Positions 43,189-53,170 of a stretch of DNA of 64,000 nucleotides are shown piece by piece. Made by a program: the position numbers and the translations under genes. Origin of the DNA: Piezodorus guildinii (lineage: Eukaryota > Arthropoda > Insecta > Hemiptera > Pentatomidae); the NCBI GenBank assembly GCA_023052935.1, contig CM041292.1:140519143-140583142 (forward strand), written 5' to 3'. The number at the start of each line of letters is the position of its first letter. Positions within the stretch are counted from its first letter, which is position 1. Under the pieces are notes generated by a model. The model did no database searches and was not told the DNA's origin. It worked only from the letters and a program-made list of their open reading frames with translations.

Positions 43189-44150
43189 TTAAAAAAGGCC
43201 TTTGATCGAGTTTGGCACCCGGGATTGATTTAAAAACTCCGGACGTTCCTCTCTCCTACATATTTTCTTATTATCCAGTCATACCTCACTAATAGATCCT
43301 TTATAATAAAGCGCAATGGTTCCCATTCCTCCTCCTTTTCTCAGTCTCCTGATGTTCCTCAAGGCAGCATCCTAGGACCCATTCTTTATACAGTCTATAC
43401 AGCTGATGTCCCAACCCATCCTGACACTTTCCTTTCTACCTGTGCTGATGACACTTGTGTGTTATCAGTCAATATCGATCTAACTGCTGCTTCTCAAACT
43501 CTCCAATCGCACATCAGATACCTTGAGGTATAGTGTCAGAATTGGCGAATTAAAATAAATTCCAACAAATCCCAACAAATTACCTTCACCCTTGGTCGAA
43601 AACCTATGATATCCTGCCCTACAGTGTCGTTTAATGATATTCCGCTTGTCCCGGTTGAAGAGATCCGCTATTTGGGACTCCTGCTTGGCAAACGACTTAC
43701 ATGGAATCCGCATACAAGACTGAAAAGACAAGAAACTGCACGCCGCTTTCGGTTACTTCAACACTTACTCGACAAACGGGGGAGTCTACTAAAGCTATGG
43801 GGGTCTACTAAACCATTGAATAATTCTCATATCCAATCCAAAATCCTTCGTAAAATCCTTAATACTCCATATTTTGTTACGAATAAACTTATCCATACAG
43901 ACCTTAATGATCCATATGTTACTGATTTGCCCCGAACCAGGTATCATTCATTCCATGAAAAACTCCATTCCCACTCTAATCCACTGGTTTCCATTCTGTC
44001 TTCCTTCTCAATTCCTGATAACCCTCCTTTAGAGTGCTGCCAATGGGTGGTGTCTCTACATGTATTTCTTGTCAATTTACCATATGTCAATCACATTTAC
44101 TTGATGTATTTTCTATACAGTTTTAAATATCAATAAATATGGTTAAAATG
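43189..44150 (+). pseudogene. Jockey subfamily B, RT palm to 3' end
   Basis: Begins at KAFDRVWHPGL, then PDVPQGSILGPILYTVYTAD, HPDTFLSTCADDTCVLSVN (active site ADD with C for the usual F/Y), WRIKINSNKSQQITFTLGRK, and an intact 176-codon frame at 43606-44136 with SFNDIPLVPVEEIRYLGLLL, GKRLTWNPHTRLKRQETARR, ILNTPYFVTNKLIHTDL. About 70 bp between KRG and SLLKLWGSTK is missing (thumb deletion). The 3' UTR ends with AATAAATATGG. The copy is broken by stops near the start, so it is not functional. Confidence 0.9.
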
Positions 44151-44825
44151 AAATGAGATTTACTAAAATGTGAAACATTTAGTAACAAATAACATTTTTC
44201 CCCACTTATTTATAATAAATTCTTCTCGCTTCGGATTTACGAAAATTGCAAATTTTTATCATGTTATCATAATCGGTTATGATTGTACCACCTTTTTTTC
44301 ACAATACTTATTTATTTATCTAATAAGTCTTAATAAGATCATCAATGTTTGAAAAACTGTCCAAATATATACATCTATAATTATGTTACCTTCTTTATCA
44401 ACGTATTAACTTATTATGAATCGAGAAACAGATTGATCCATCGTTATAGTAATACTCAACGATGAGGATAGTTTTTAGAATAGAACTAAAAAGACGACGC
44501 CTATGCAACTTGTTTAAAATTCCATTACGGCACATCTCTTTAAAAAATTCAAGTTTTTGTTGGTTAAGTGAACAAGTCTATTTACGGTGACAAACTTTCT
44601 TCGGCGACATTCTTTTAAAGGAAGTTTGCTTCATTCAAAAGTTAACTACGCTCATGATGGCGGTAGGCCCTTCTTGTGAAAGGCTTAGCCAAGGTAAACT
44701 TGTAAGTGCCAAGTATTACAGGATATTGCTTCATGAGATGAATGAATCAATATAAAATAATACAAAGGAATTTTAATAGCGCCAGGGTATTTTAATTATT
44801 CTTTTTTGAGTGACCTATTTTTTTT
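44151..44825. other. Unassigned sequence
   Basis: AT-rich with a more balanced block at 44490-44750. No gene or repeat recognised. Confidence 0.35.
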
Positions 44826-45920
44826 TTTTTTTAATAGATTTATTGCTATTTACAACTGTATGACATACATCTAGTAAATGAGATACAAGATACAAATGTC
44901 ATGGATTCACATGTGGGGATACTACCCATTGGCAGCTCTCCAAAGACTATGTTAAACTAGAAGGTCTCGGGGCAATCTTCTTTTCAGACGCCTCGGAGGA
45001 TTATCAGAGATTGTAGAGGAAGCAAGGATTGAAAGAAGTGGATCAGAGTGGGAACGGAGTTTGTCATGAAAGGAGTGGTACCTGGTTCGCGCTAAGTCAG
45101 CAACATAGGGAACGATAAGGTCTTTATGTATGAGTTTATTAGTGACAAAATAAGGAGTATTGAGGATTTTTCGAAGGATTTTTGATTGCAAGGATTGGAG
45201 ACAGGAAGAATTTGATGGTTTAGTATAGCCCCAAATCTCTACTCTGTAAGTCCATAACAGTCAGATGATAGTCACGTAGATGAGCCTTTTGTACTTAAGT
45301 GGAAGTTTGTCCGAGCGTTTGTCCAGTAAGTGTTGAAGTAGTCGAAAACGTCGGGCAGTTTCTTGTCTTTTCAGTCTTGTATGAGGGTTCCAAGTTAGAC
45401 GTTTGTCCAGGTGCAGTCCTAGGTATCGGATCTGTTCAACCGGGACAAGAGGAGTGTTATTGAAGGATACTGTTGGGCAGGATGTCATAGGTTTACGACG
45501 GTGATTTGGTGGGATTTATTGGAATTTATTTTTATTCTTCAGTTTTGACACTATACTTCAAGGTCTTTGATGTGTGATTGAAGAGTTTGGGAGGCAATAG
45601 TTGGATCGTTGTTGACTAATAACACACATGTGTCATCAGCATGGGTAGAAAGGAAAGTGCTAGGATGGGATGGGATATCAGCTGTATAAACTGCGTAATG
45701 GATGGGTCCTACAATACTGCCTTGAGGAACATCTGCATACTAATTAAAAAGGGATGAACAGGAACGGTTATGATTTACTTTGAAGGACCTGTCTGTGAGA
45801 TAGGACTGGATAATAAGGAAATATGTAGGTGGAAGGAATTTACGGAGTTTGTAAAGCAGTCCAGGGTGTCATACTCGGTCAAAGGCCTGTTCTACATCGA
45901 GGAAGGCTCCCGTGCAGTAC
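44826..45920 (-). pseudogene. Jockey subfamily B, RT palm to 3' end
   Basis: The minus strand starts at CTGAFLDVEQAFDRV, then LPPTYFLIIQSYLTDRSFKV, DVPQGSIVGPIHYAVYTADI, FLSTHADDTCVLLVNNDPTI (ADD active site), frames 45261-45488 (SFNNTPLVPVEQIRYLGLHL, DKRLTWNPHTRLKRQETARR) and 44952-45191 (LRKILNTPYFVTNKLIHKDL, ending LKRRLPRDLLV). The terminal oligo(T) at 44820-44834 marks its 3' tail. Stops and frameshifts separate the pieces. It is the closest relative of the 43189 copy and lies inverted to it about 700 bp away. Confidence 0.9.
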
Positions 45921-46924
45921 AATCAGCGCTCCAATGAAGACAAGAAAACGTTCACCACACCTATTTTTTAAAAATAAAATCTTTATCTATATCCTCGCCA
46001 ATTGAGACTAGAGGCTTTAAGGTTTATTAATATGATGTGTGTTTTATGATTAAAGAAATATATATATCTTTTATAAGATTATGGACTAACAACAATATTA
46101 TGTTAAATTGTACGGCTTTTTTTATTGCATATAAACTTTTCTAAAATCTTACGCTTCCCAACGATATATTATACCTCTATATTAATACTATGGTGTATTT
46201 CGCAAATAAATCTTCAAGAAATAATGCCCTATATGATCGTGAAACATCGCGTGGTTATAGGAATTTTACGGAAACCAGAATCATTTTCTATTTAAAAGAT
46301 ATTGAGTTATTGTCTTGATTCTCAAAATAATGACTTATTATTGTCACCCTGAATTATTTTTATACGTCATTGCTACTACTCATATTTCAGGGAATAATTT
46401 TTGATTGTTTTGTTATTAGAAAATTTAATTTTTTCTTCTAAAGAAAAACTTAATTTTAATATATTATACTTAAAAATCTGTAGAAAAGAATTTTTTTAAA
46501 TGATGAAGAAAACCATATCAAAATCCATAGTATAGTTTAAACCAAAAGTCAGCAGAAACCATAAACCGCGACATTATAACATAAATAAAGAAATAGAGAA
46601 AATGTTCTTTTAATAACTTGAATTAAACTTTACGACATCCTTTGTTGCATATTCATTTTCTAAAATCTTACACTTTCCAACGGTATATTGCGAATCTATT
46701 CTACTAGTCATACCTCAGAGACTTATTTATTCCTTCATTAAAGAATATTATCATATAATATCTTATCTAAAGAAAAACTTATTTGCACTACTTTTTATTA
46801 AATGAATTCCTAAGCGATAGAGAAAAACGTGTCAAAATCCGCCCCGTGGTTTAGAAGAAGTTAGTGGAAACCAAGAATCGTGATATCATTATATACATAT
46901 ATAAAACACATAAAAAAATTACTT
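45921..46924. other. Unassigned; two alpha-related short blocks
   Basis: AAATCTTACGCTTCCCAACG (46149) and AAATCTTACACTTTCCAACG (46664) with following ATATATT resemble the alpha block CTTT.CCAACGGTATATTATA, but the rest does not align. Confidence 0.35.
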
Positions 46925-47195
46925 TTTTTTCCAGTGGAGCGACAGGCCGTATGGGCCCTTGGCCGCACGGTGTATCCTGCTAGGAGTAAACATACGCATT
47001 TCTAGATGAATTTTATAGGGCAGGGTTCTCACTCCCTACGCCTATATTTGTTAGTGGCCACCAGTTAGCTGACGGGTCTCACATTCGTGAATCTCCATTA
47101 ATTTAAAAACTTGAAAGTTCCTCCGAGACTGGGATTGGAACTCAGAACCTTTGGCGTTGGAGACTAGCTCGCTAGCTACTCAGCTACTACTTTTT
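46925..47195 (-). repeat. tRNA-derived SINE
   Basis: The minus strand begins GTAGCTGAGTAGCTAGCGAG, where TAGCTGAGTAG fits the Pol III A-box TRGYNNARNNG exactly. About 34 bp on, GAGTTCCAATCCC is a B-box with one deviation. A non-tRNA body of about 180 bp (CGTAGGGAGTGAGAACCCTG, ATACACCGTGCGGCC, CCTGTCGCTCCACTGG) ends in an A-run. The length and layout are those of a SINE, not a tRNA gene. Confidence 0.6.
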
Positions 47196-47843
47196 GATTC
47201 ATGGACAGTATTACTTCCAGAAACTTACTACCTATTGAATTTACTTTGAATTTAATTTAAGATCAGCTGATGCGCTCGATGATAACAGTCATACGTTACT
47301 TCGTCTCTCAGATTTTTGCCTTTTTCAGTAGGAATTTGCTTGTGTTCAGTCTGGAAAACATCACTAGACCTCAGGAATACTACATCAGTGAATATTGGAG
47401 AAATTTCGGTAAGCAAAGTTATAATTTACTTTGTACAATCACGAAAAAGTGAAAGGAGGGTAACTGATCAGCTGATTGCCGCTAGCTCGGCAAGCTCGGG
47501 CTTGCTTTTCTTTTCCTTATCTTTCTTTTATTTATTTTTTTTTTCCTTCTTTTTCTTATTCCATTATATATTTATTCCTATTTATTTTTTTTTTAATCAA
47601 TGCGATATTTTCATCAAGTGATGTCTTCGAAAGTTACAAATAAATATGTCTAGATCTGCGGTTTAAAACTCGTCTCCCACAACAGAGACTCGCGTGATAA
47701 TAATAAAAAAATGATTCCACCAGCGACTGCTTCAGCTACCTCTTAGGATCTGAACCACAGCTAGCACATCACAAGGATTAACTGAAGAATCACCGTTTTT
47801 TACACCGAACCCATTTCAGATCCTTCAAATTGAAAAAGAAACA
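47196..47843 (+). promoter_or_regulatory. Probable 5' region of the intact Jockey element
   Basis: The exact 5' end was not found. GATCAGCTGATG (47261) and GATCAGCTGATT (47466) recur 205 bp apart, each followed by CGCT-rich sequence, suggesting repeated 5' UTR units. 47640-47843 lacks long frames and leads into the ORF1 ATG in context GAAACAATGG, a good Kozak match. Jockey elements use an internal Pol II promoter in this position. The precise site is not visible. Confidence 0.4.
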
Positions 47844-48908
47844 ATGGAATCTTCTCCTATACCAAAAGAACCACAACCTCCACCAATATTTGTTAAAAAT
47901 ATTAAAAACTTTCAACTACTGTGTGCGCATTTAAACAAATTAACCGATCCTAACAGTTATTATTGTATAAGTAGAACCAGTGATACTAAAATATCCCCGA
48001 CTACCGCCGAAACCTACAGAAAAATAGTAGAATATCTGACTGAGACCAAAGCTGATTTTCATACATATCAGTTACGCCAGGAGAGAGCTTTAAGGGTTGT
48101 AATTAGAAACCTACACCCTTCGACACCAGCAGCAGCTATCCAAGAAGAACTGACGGAGATGGGGTATAAAGTGCGACAAGTCACCAACGTCCTAAAAGAT
48201 AAAATTTCACTTCCTCTATTCTTTGTGGACTTGGAACCATCAGCAGGAGTTGAAAAAATTTATGACCTCAATAGATTATACTATACTAGTGTAAGAGTTG
48301 AAAAACCTTACACTAAGAAAGAAATAGTTCAGTGCCACAATTGTCAGGCATATGGTCATACCAGAAGTTATTGTCACCACATACCACGCTGTGTGAAATG
48401 CGGTGAACAACATAAGTCAGAAGAATGTACAAGACCAAGATCAACACCCGCTGTTTGTGCTCTGTGCCTCAAGGACCACCCGGCTAGCTACAAGGGATGT
48501 CAAATCTACAAGAACCTCAAAAGCAGATACCAAAAACCTCAGAATCTGGATGAAACAGCTGAACCGATCAGAAGCAGAAGACAACCTTCGAAAACCATTG
48601 ATTCCAATGTAACATTTGCCCATCTACTTGGAGGTGGGAACCAGAACAAAGAGACCGAGGCCCTGCCGGAGCAACGCACACTTCAAAATCCTCAACCCGT
48701 TCCACAACCAGCTATTCCTCAAAATTTACCCAACCCTCAAAAACCCCATCCGCATCAAATTTCTCACATTCCTCCTCCATCAAATGTCACAGACCTTACA
48801 AGTTTGATGACATCCTTCATCACTGAAATCAAATCCCTCGTTATGCCGCTAATATCACTACTTACTAATCTTGTATCAAACTTAATCCCTTCCTTAAAAA
48901 AACCTTAA
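47844..48908 (+). CDS. Jockey-type LINE ORF1, gag-like nucleic-acid-binding protein
   Basis: 354 residues, intact. Residues 1-60 are a proline-rich start and a short helical region, and 80-160 form the conserved domain preceding the knuckles (RALRVVIRNLHPSTPAAAIQ, EELTEMGYKVRQVTNVL). Three CCHC knuckles follow: C164-C177 (CHNCQAYGHTRSYC), C183-C195 (CVKCGEQHKSEEC), C205-C219 (CALCLKDHPASYKGC). The C-terminal third is P/Q-rich and ends with a hydrophobic helix (IKSLVMPLISLLTNL). In Jockey/X/BS elements this protein coats the RNA and forms the retrotransposition particle. It ends at TAA, immediately followed by the ORF2 ATG. Other copies here have lost ORF1, so this is the only gag in the window. 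Confidence 0.93.
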   Translation: MESSPIPKEPQPPPIFVKNIKNFQLLCAHLNKLTDPNSYYCISRTSDTKISPTTAETYRKIVEYLTETKADFHTYQLRQERALRVVIRNLHPSTPAAAIQEELTEMGYKVRQVTNVLKDKISLPLFFVDLEPSAGVEKIYDLNRLYYTSVRVEKPYTKKEIVQCHNCQAYGHTRSYCHHIPRCVKCGEQHKSEECTRPRSTPAVCALCLKDHPASYKGCQIYKNLKSRYQKPQNLDETAEPIRSRRQPSKTIDSNVTFAHLLGGGNQNKETEALPEQRTLQNPQPVPQPAIPQNLPNPQKPHPHQISHIPPPSNVTDLTSLMTSFITEIKSLVMPLISLLTNLVSNLIPSLKKP

Positions 48909-51593
48909 ATGACTTCACCTAACTCCTTATCCATTCTCCTATGGAATGCGAATGGTGTTAGAAATCATACTGACGAACTTACAGCTTTATTGCAAGACAA
49001 AAACGTTGACGTAGCACTTATTACTGAAACTAGACTAACCACTAAACAGTTCTTCAAAATACCTCAATACGTGACCTACCGTACGGACCACCCAGACGGC
49101 AAAGCCCATGCCGGTACTGCTGTCATTGTGCACCAGTCCCTCTCTCATCACTTACTCCCACTTCCTACCTATGATTTCCTACAAACCACCGCCATAATAA
49201 TCAAAACTTTTTCCTTTCCGGTAACCCTTACATCAGCATATTGCCCTCCTAAACACTCCATTTCCAACACCGAATTTGTATCCTTTCTAAATTCCTTAGG
49301 AAATCATTTCATTCTGGGTGCAGACTTAAATGCCAAGCATCAACAGTGGGGTTCGAGAACCACGAATTCTCGTGGACGAAATTTGCTGTCTGCACTCAAC
49401 TCCCGTCATTTCAATCTCCTACCTCCTGATTCCCCTACCTACTGGCCAACCGATCCCAACCGTAATCCTGACATCCTTGACTTCTTCATTCACAGCGGAT
49501 TAGGCTCCCTCAACTTATCTGTAGCTCGACTTGATGAACTATCCTCAGACCATAGTCCACTGATCCTAAAAGTATCTCTCACTCCAATTCCAAAACCTAT
49601 CTCACCGTCATTTATCCGAGGACCTGTCAACTGGAACCTATTTCGCCAAATCCTGACCGATAATATTAACCTCAGAGCGACCCTCAAAACCCCGGAAGAC
49701 CTTGACGATTCCGTCTACTCCTTCACCACCGCCATTCAGCAAGCTGTCTGGACTGCCTCCTCTCCTAAGCACTCCAATATAACTCCTCACCAAAACCATT
49801 TGCCTCAACACCTTACAGACCTAATCCATGCAAAACGCCGTGCCAGATCATTATGGCAGCGCACCCGACACCCAACAGATCGCCGCTCCTATAACTTCTA
49901 TTGTAGACAATTGAAGCAGGAGTTGGCGACCTTCCGTTCCCAGTCCTTTAATTCCTACCTCTCCTCTCTGTCAGCTAGTGATAATTCCCTGTGGAATGTC
50001 ACGAAGAAGATTTTAAAATCCCATCAAGTTTCCCATCCTCTCCGGCGTGGTGATGACTCCTGGGCTGCGTCTGATGAAGATAAAGCCGAGGAATTCGCCA
50101 CACACCTCTCCAAAGTATTCACTCCTCACCCGGAATCCCAAAGCAATCATACCGCAGCAGTACAAGACTTCCTTTTGTCACCAATACCTCTTTCCCTACC
50201 TCCTAAAGCTATTAATCCCTCTGAGGTTAAATATCTTCTCCAGAAACTGACCCTCCGTAAATCTCCTGGACATGATCTCCTTACCCCCCAGATCCTCCGT
50301 CAACTTCCACAGAAAGCTATTATATTCCTTACCTATATCTACAACTGCATCCTTCGCACCACCTATTTTCCTCTCTTATGGAAACATTCCACAATCATTC
50401 TCTTCCTAAAACCAGGTAAACCTTCCAGCAACACTTCATCCTACAGACCTATTAGTCTACTCCCTATCCTCTCAAAAGTCTTTGAAAAACTCCTTCTAAA
50501 ACGAATCCTGCCTATATTAGAATCACAAAATCTTCCTTCCCATCAGTTTGGTTTCCGTGCTCATCATTCCACTGTTCAACAAGGACTCCGAGTTGTAGAC
50601 CATATTTCCTCAGCCCTTGAATGCAAAGAGTATTGTTCTGGTGCGTTTCTGGACATAGCGCAAGCTTTTGACCGGGTATGGCACACCGGATTACTCTTCA
50701 AGCTTAAAACGCATTTACCCCAGTCTCTATACCTCATTCTACGATCCTATCTCTCAAACCGCTCCTTCCGAGTTCGCTGTGGTGTAGAATTTTCTAACTT
50801 TTATCCCATTGAGGCCGGTGTTCCTCAAGGCAGCGTCTTGGGACCCGTCCTCTACATCCTTTACACTGCTGATATTCCTAATCATCCTGACACCTTTCTG
50901 GCAACATTTGCAGATGACACCGCCATCCTATCATCCAATTCCGATCCCGAAATAGCATCCTTAATCCTGCAAAGACACCTTTGTCTTATCGAGGACTGGT
51001 GTAATGCTTGGCGTATTAAGGTTAATGAAAGCAAATGCACCCACGTCACCTTCACCCTTCGACGCAAATCCTGTCCAATGGTTCATTTCAATTCCATACC
51101 ACTTCCTTCCTCAGACACAGTCCGGTATCTTGGCTTACTACTAGACAAAAGATTGACGTGGAACCCACATACAAGACTTAAACGAAAAGAACTCAACAGA
51201 CGATTCGGACAGTTATACAGACTACTAAACAAAAAATCTAAGCTTACTGTTGACAACAAATTATTACTTTACAAGACAATACTGAAGCCAATCTGGACCT
51301 ACGGACTTGAACTGTGGGGGACAGCTAAACGTTCTAACATCAAACGCATTCAATCCTTTCAATCCAAAGTCCTCCGAACAATAGTAAATGCTCCTTATTA
51401 TGTCTCCAACTATACCTTACACCACGACCTTAATGTTCCATTTATTTCAGACCTGATTCCATCTAAATTTTCCAAATTCCACCAGAACCTCATTCATCAT
51501 CCTAATCCTCTAGCACAATCCCTATCCAGCTCCACTCATCCATACAACCCTCCCAGAAGGTTGAAACGGCAGTGGCCCCGAGACATATTGTAA
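48909..51593 (+). CDS. Jockey-type LINE ORF2, endonuclease and reverse transcriptase
   Basis: 894 residues, intact and of normal Jockey length. APE-type endonuclease at 1-220: WNANG (12-16), ITETRL (38-43, catalytic E40), GADLNAKHQQWGS (137-149), DILDFF, and SSDHSPL (212-218, catalytic D/H). RT at about 470-750: YRPISLLPILSKVFEK, FGFRAHHST, GAFLDIAQAFDRVW (motif A), GVPQGSVLGP (638 region, motif B), FADD (667-670, motif C), RYLGLLLDKRLTWNPH (thumb). The C-terminal region ends LKRQWPRDIL. No RNase H domain is present, as usual for Jockey. The enzyme nicks target DNA and primes reverse transcription there. The start abuts the ORF1 stop (TAAATG), implying termination-reinitiation or read-over translation. 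Unlike all relatives here it has no stops, so this copy may be active. Confidence 0.95.
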   Translation: MTSPNSLSILLWNANGVRNHTDELTALLQDKNVDVALITETRLTTKQFFKIPQYVTYRTDHPDGKAHAGTAVIVHQSLSHHLLPLPTYDFLQTTAIIIKTFSFPVTLTSAYCPPKHSISNTEFVSFLNSLGNHFILGADLNAKHQQWGSRTTNSRGRNLLSALNSRHFNLLPPDSPTYWPTDPNRNPDILDFFIHSGLGSLNLSVARLDELSSDHSPLILKVSLTPIPKPISPSFIRGPVNWNLFRQILTDNINLRATLKTPEDLDDSVYSFTTAIQQAVWTASSPKHSNITPHQNHLPQHLTDLIHAKRRARSLWQRTRHPTDRRSYNFYCRQLKQELATFRSQSFNSYLSSLSASDNSLWNVTKKILKSHQVSHPLRRGDDSWAASDEDKAEEFATHLSKVFTPHPESQSNHTAAVQDFLLSPIPLSLPPKAINPSEVKYLLQKLTLRKSPGHDLLTPQILRQLPQKAIIFLTYIYNCILRTTYFPLLWKHSTIILFLKPGKPSSNTSSYRPISLLPILSKVFEKLLLKRILPILESQNLPSHQFGFRAHHSTVQQGLRVVDHISSALECKEYCSGAFLDIAQAFDRVWHTGLLFKLKTHLPQSLYLILRSYLSNRSFRVRCGVEFSNFYPIEAGVPQGSVLGPVLYILYTADIPNHPDTFLATFADDTAILSSNSDPEIASLILQRHLCLIEDWCNAWRIKVNESKCTHVTFTLRRKSCPMVHFNSIPLPSSDTVRYLGLLLDKRLTWNPHTRLKRKELNRRFGQLYRLLNKKSKLTVDNKLLLYKTILKPIWTYGLELWGTAKRSNIKRIQSFQSKVLRTIVNAPYYVSNYTLHHDLNVPFISDLIPSKFSKFHQNLIHHPNPLAQSLSSSTHPYNPPRRLKRQWPRDIL

Positions 51594-51812
51594 TCTATTC
51601 TGGAGTTCTGACACTGGTCAGATTCTCCTCTCATGTGCGGTGTGATTGTGGCTGTGGCGCCCTCACTTAGCTTCCGCTGGCTCACACCAGTGATGCGGCT
51701 GAGAGGGAGGCGCTGGGATCCTTTGGACTCTGCTTGTCCTTCCACAAGTGGGGGGACAAGCCCCGTCCGGGGTTCCCGAGCTGATTGTAAATATTGTACA
51801 TAGGTATGAATG
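51594..51812 (+). repeat. 3' UTR of the intact Jockey element
   Basis: GC-rich tail of about 215 bp that diverges from the 4010 copy just after GTACATAGGTATG.ATGTGAC, giving the approximate 3' end. Two stem-loops are visible: GCTTGTCC / GGACAAGC (51732-51761) and CCCC / GGGG (51761-51773). No poly(A) follows. The 60780 copy has a different, longer AT-rich 3' UTR after the same coding end. Confidence 0.75.
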
Positions 51813-52859
51813 TGACTGCTTTTGAATTAGAAATAATGCCTCTTAAAACTGGAATGATATAAGATCATGATTGCTCATTTTTTCGTCTTGTTTGTTTTTC
51901 TATTGAAAAATTTCCCCCATTTAAAACTTAATTTTTTCGTCATCGATTTGGAATGGTATTGTAATAGTCATTTTTTAATGTTGCCTATACTTGTTCTGAT
52001 TGGATTGGAAATAATAATGAGTTGGAATCGCTAAGATAGCAGGCAGCAGTATTAATTTGATTCTTCATTTACCAAAAATTTAATTTTTTTAATGAGTTTA
52101 ATATTAAATCTGGCAATTGAGGATATAATCAATTATGTAATTATTATCATCTCTGGTTAGGGTTCAAAGGAGGAATTGATGAAGGGAGATCCTCGATGAG
52201 TAGGACAAATTGTCTCCTCTGTTATCTTAGGAAATTGCTTCCGTCTAATTCGCCATCAAATCATCTCTCGGATGCCACCCTTCAACCCAAGCCCTGCCTT
52301 TTCGAAATTTTCTCAGGTGCACTCCATTAGTATGTTTGGTAAAAGAGCCCGGGACCGAAATTGAGTCACGTACCGGCAGTAATAAGTGGAGAAGCGGGCG
52401 CCAGTTAAGTGAACCGCAGCGAGATCAAGATAAACCAGCCTGTTAGCGATAGTTAGTGCTAATTCCGCTTGGTCCTCGTCCAAATTGTGAGGGCCCCGCT
52501 CCTAATCGTTAATAATAAAGGACTCTTTTCTCTTCGGCGTTATCTTCCTTCTTCAGGTGCCTCTCGGGGTGGGGAGGGATTGTGTATGCAACTAGCGTCT
52601 TCTCGTAAATAAGGCGGCTCTTACCGTCCTCATGTCTACATCCAGGCTTAGCACGGGGGCTGTAATATCTCAAAACTTTGTTACGAATTTACAAGACGGA
52701 AGTTATTCTATGGTTCCACAATAAATCTATAAAATATTAATAACATGATTGGAGATAATACAACCATTGGGGGATTAGAAAAAAAACCTTTAGGTGGGTA
52801 TAATAACATGAATAAAATCATGAGAATAAACCATGAAGGTTATGAATACTAATAAATAA
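51813..52859. other. Candidate conserved non-coding DNA at 52150-52670
   Basis: 52150-52670 is balanced in composition, has no repeat similarity in the window and no long frame. It contains GATAGTTAGTGCTAATTCCG and GTTAAGTGAACCGCAGCGAG-type complex sequence. 51813-52150 and 52670-52859 are AT-rich. Regulatory nature is inferred only. Confidence 0.3.
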
Positions 52860-53170
52860 AAAAAATCTGTACCTCTACCACCCATGAAGCGTCTTGGGCT
52901 GAGTACATATAGAGTCGTACTGTTTCTAGGCCAACAGCAGTGTAATAAGGTGATGAGGCCTTGATCACGCTCAGCCGTTTGGTATTTTCTCCAACTTAGG
53001 TATCCACCTTAAAGAGTATGGGTCTGCCCCAGGAGGGCCTCCATTCCCTAGGGTCACCCTTCCCTCCCTCCCTCCCCGGCTGAATTAGCAGAATAAATAA
53101 TATTCTGTCATAGCTGGGATTCAATCCCAGGACCCGGATAACAGTATACTAACGTAATACTATATATAAA
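52860..53170 (-). repeat. Putative SINE with B-box-like head
   Basis: The minus strand starts with ACTGTTATCCGGGTCCTGGG and ATTGAATCCCAGC, whose GGGATTGAATCCC resembles a tRNA T-arm, but no good A-box precedes it. The body (GGCCCTCCTGGGGCAGACCC, CTAGAAACAGTACGAC, ACCCATG) ends in an A/T-rich tail near 52850. Confidence 0.4.
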
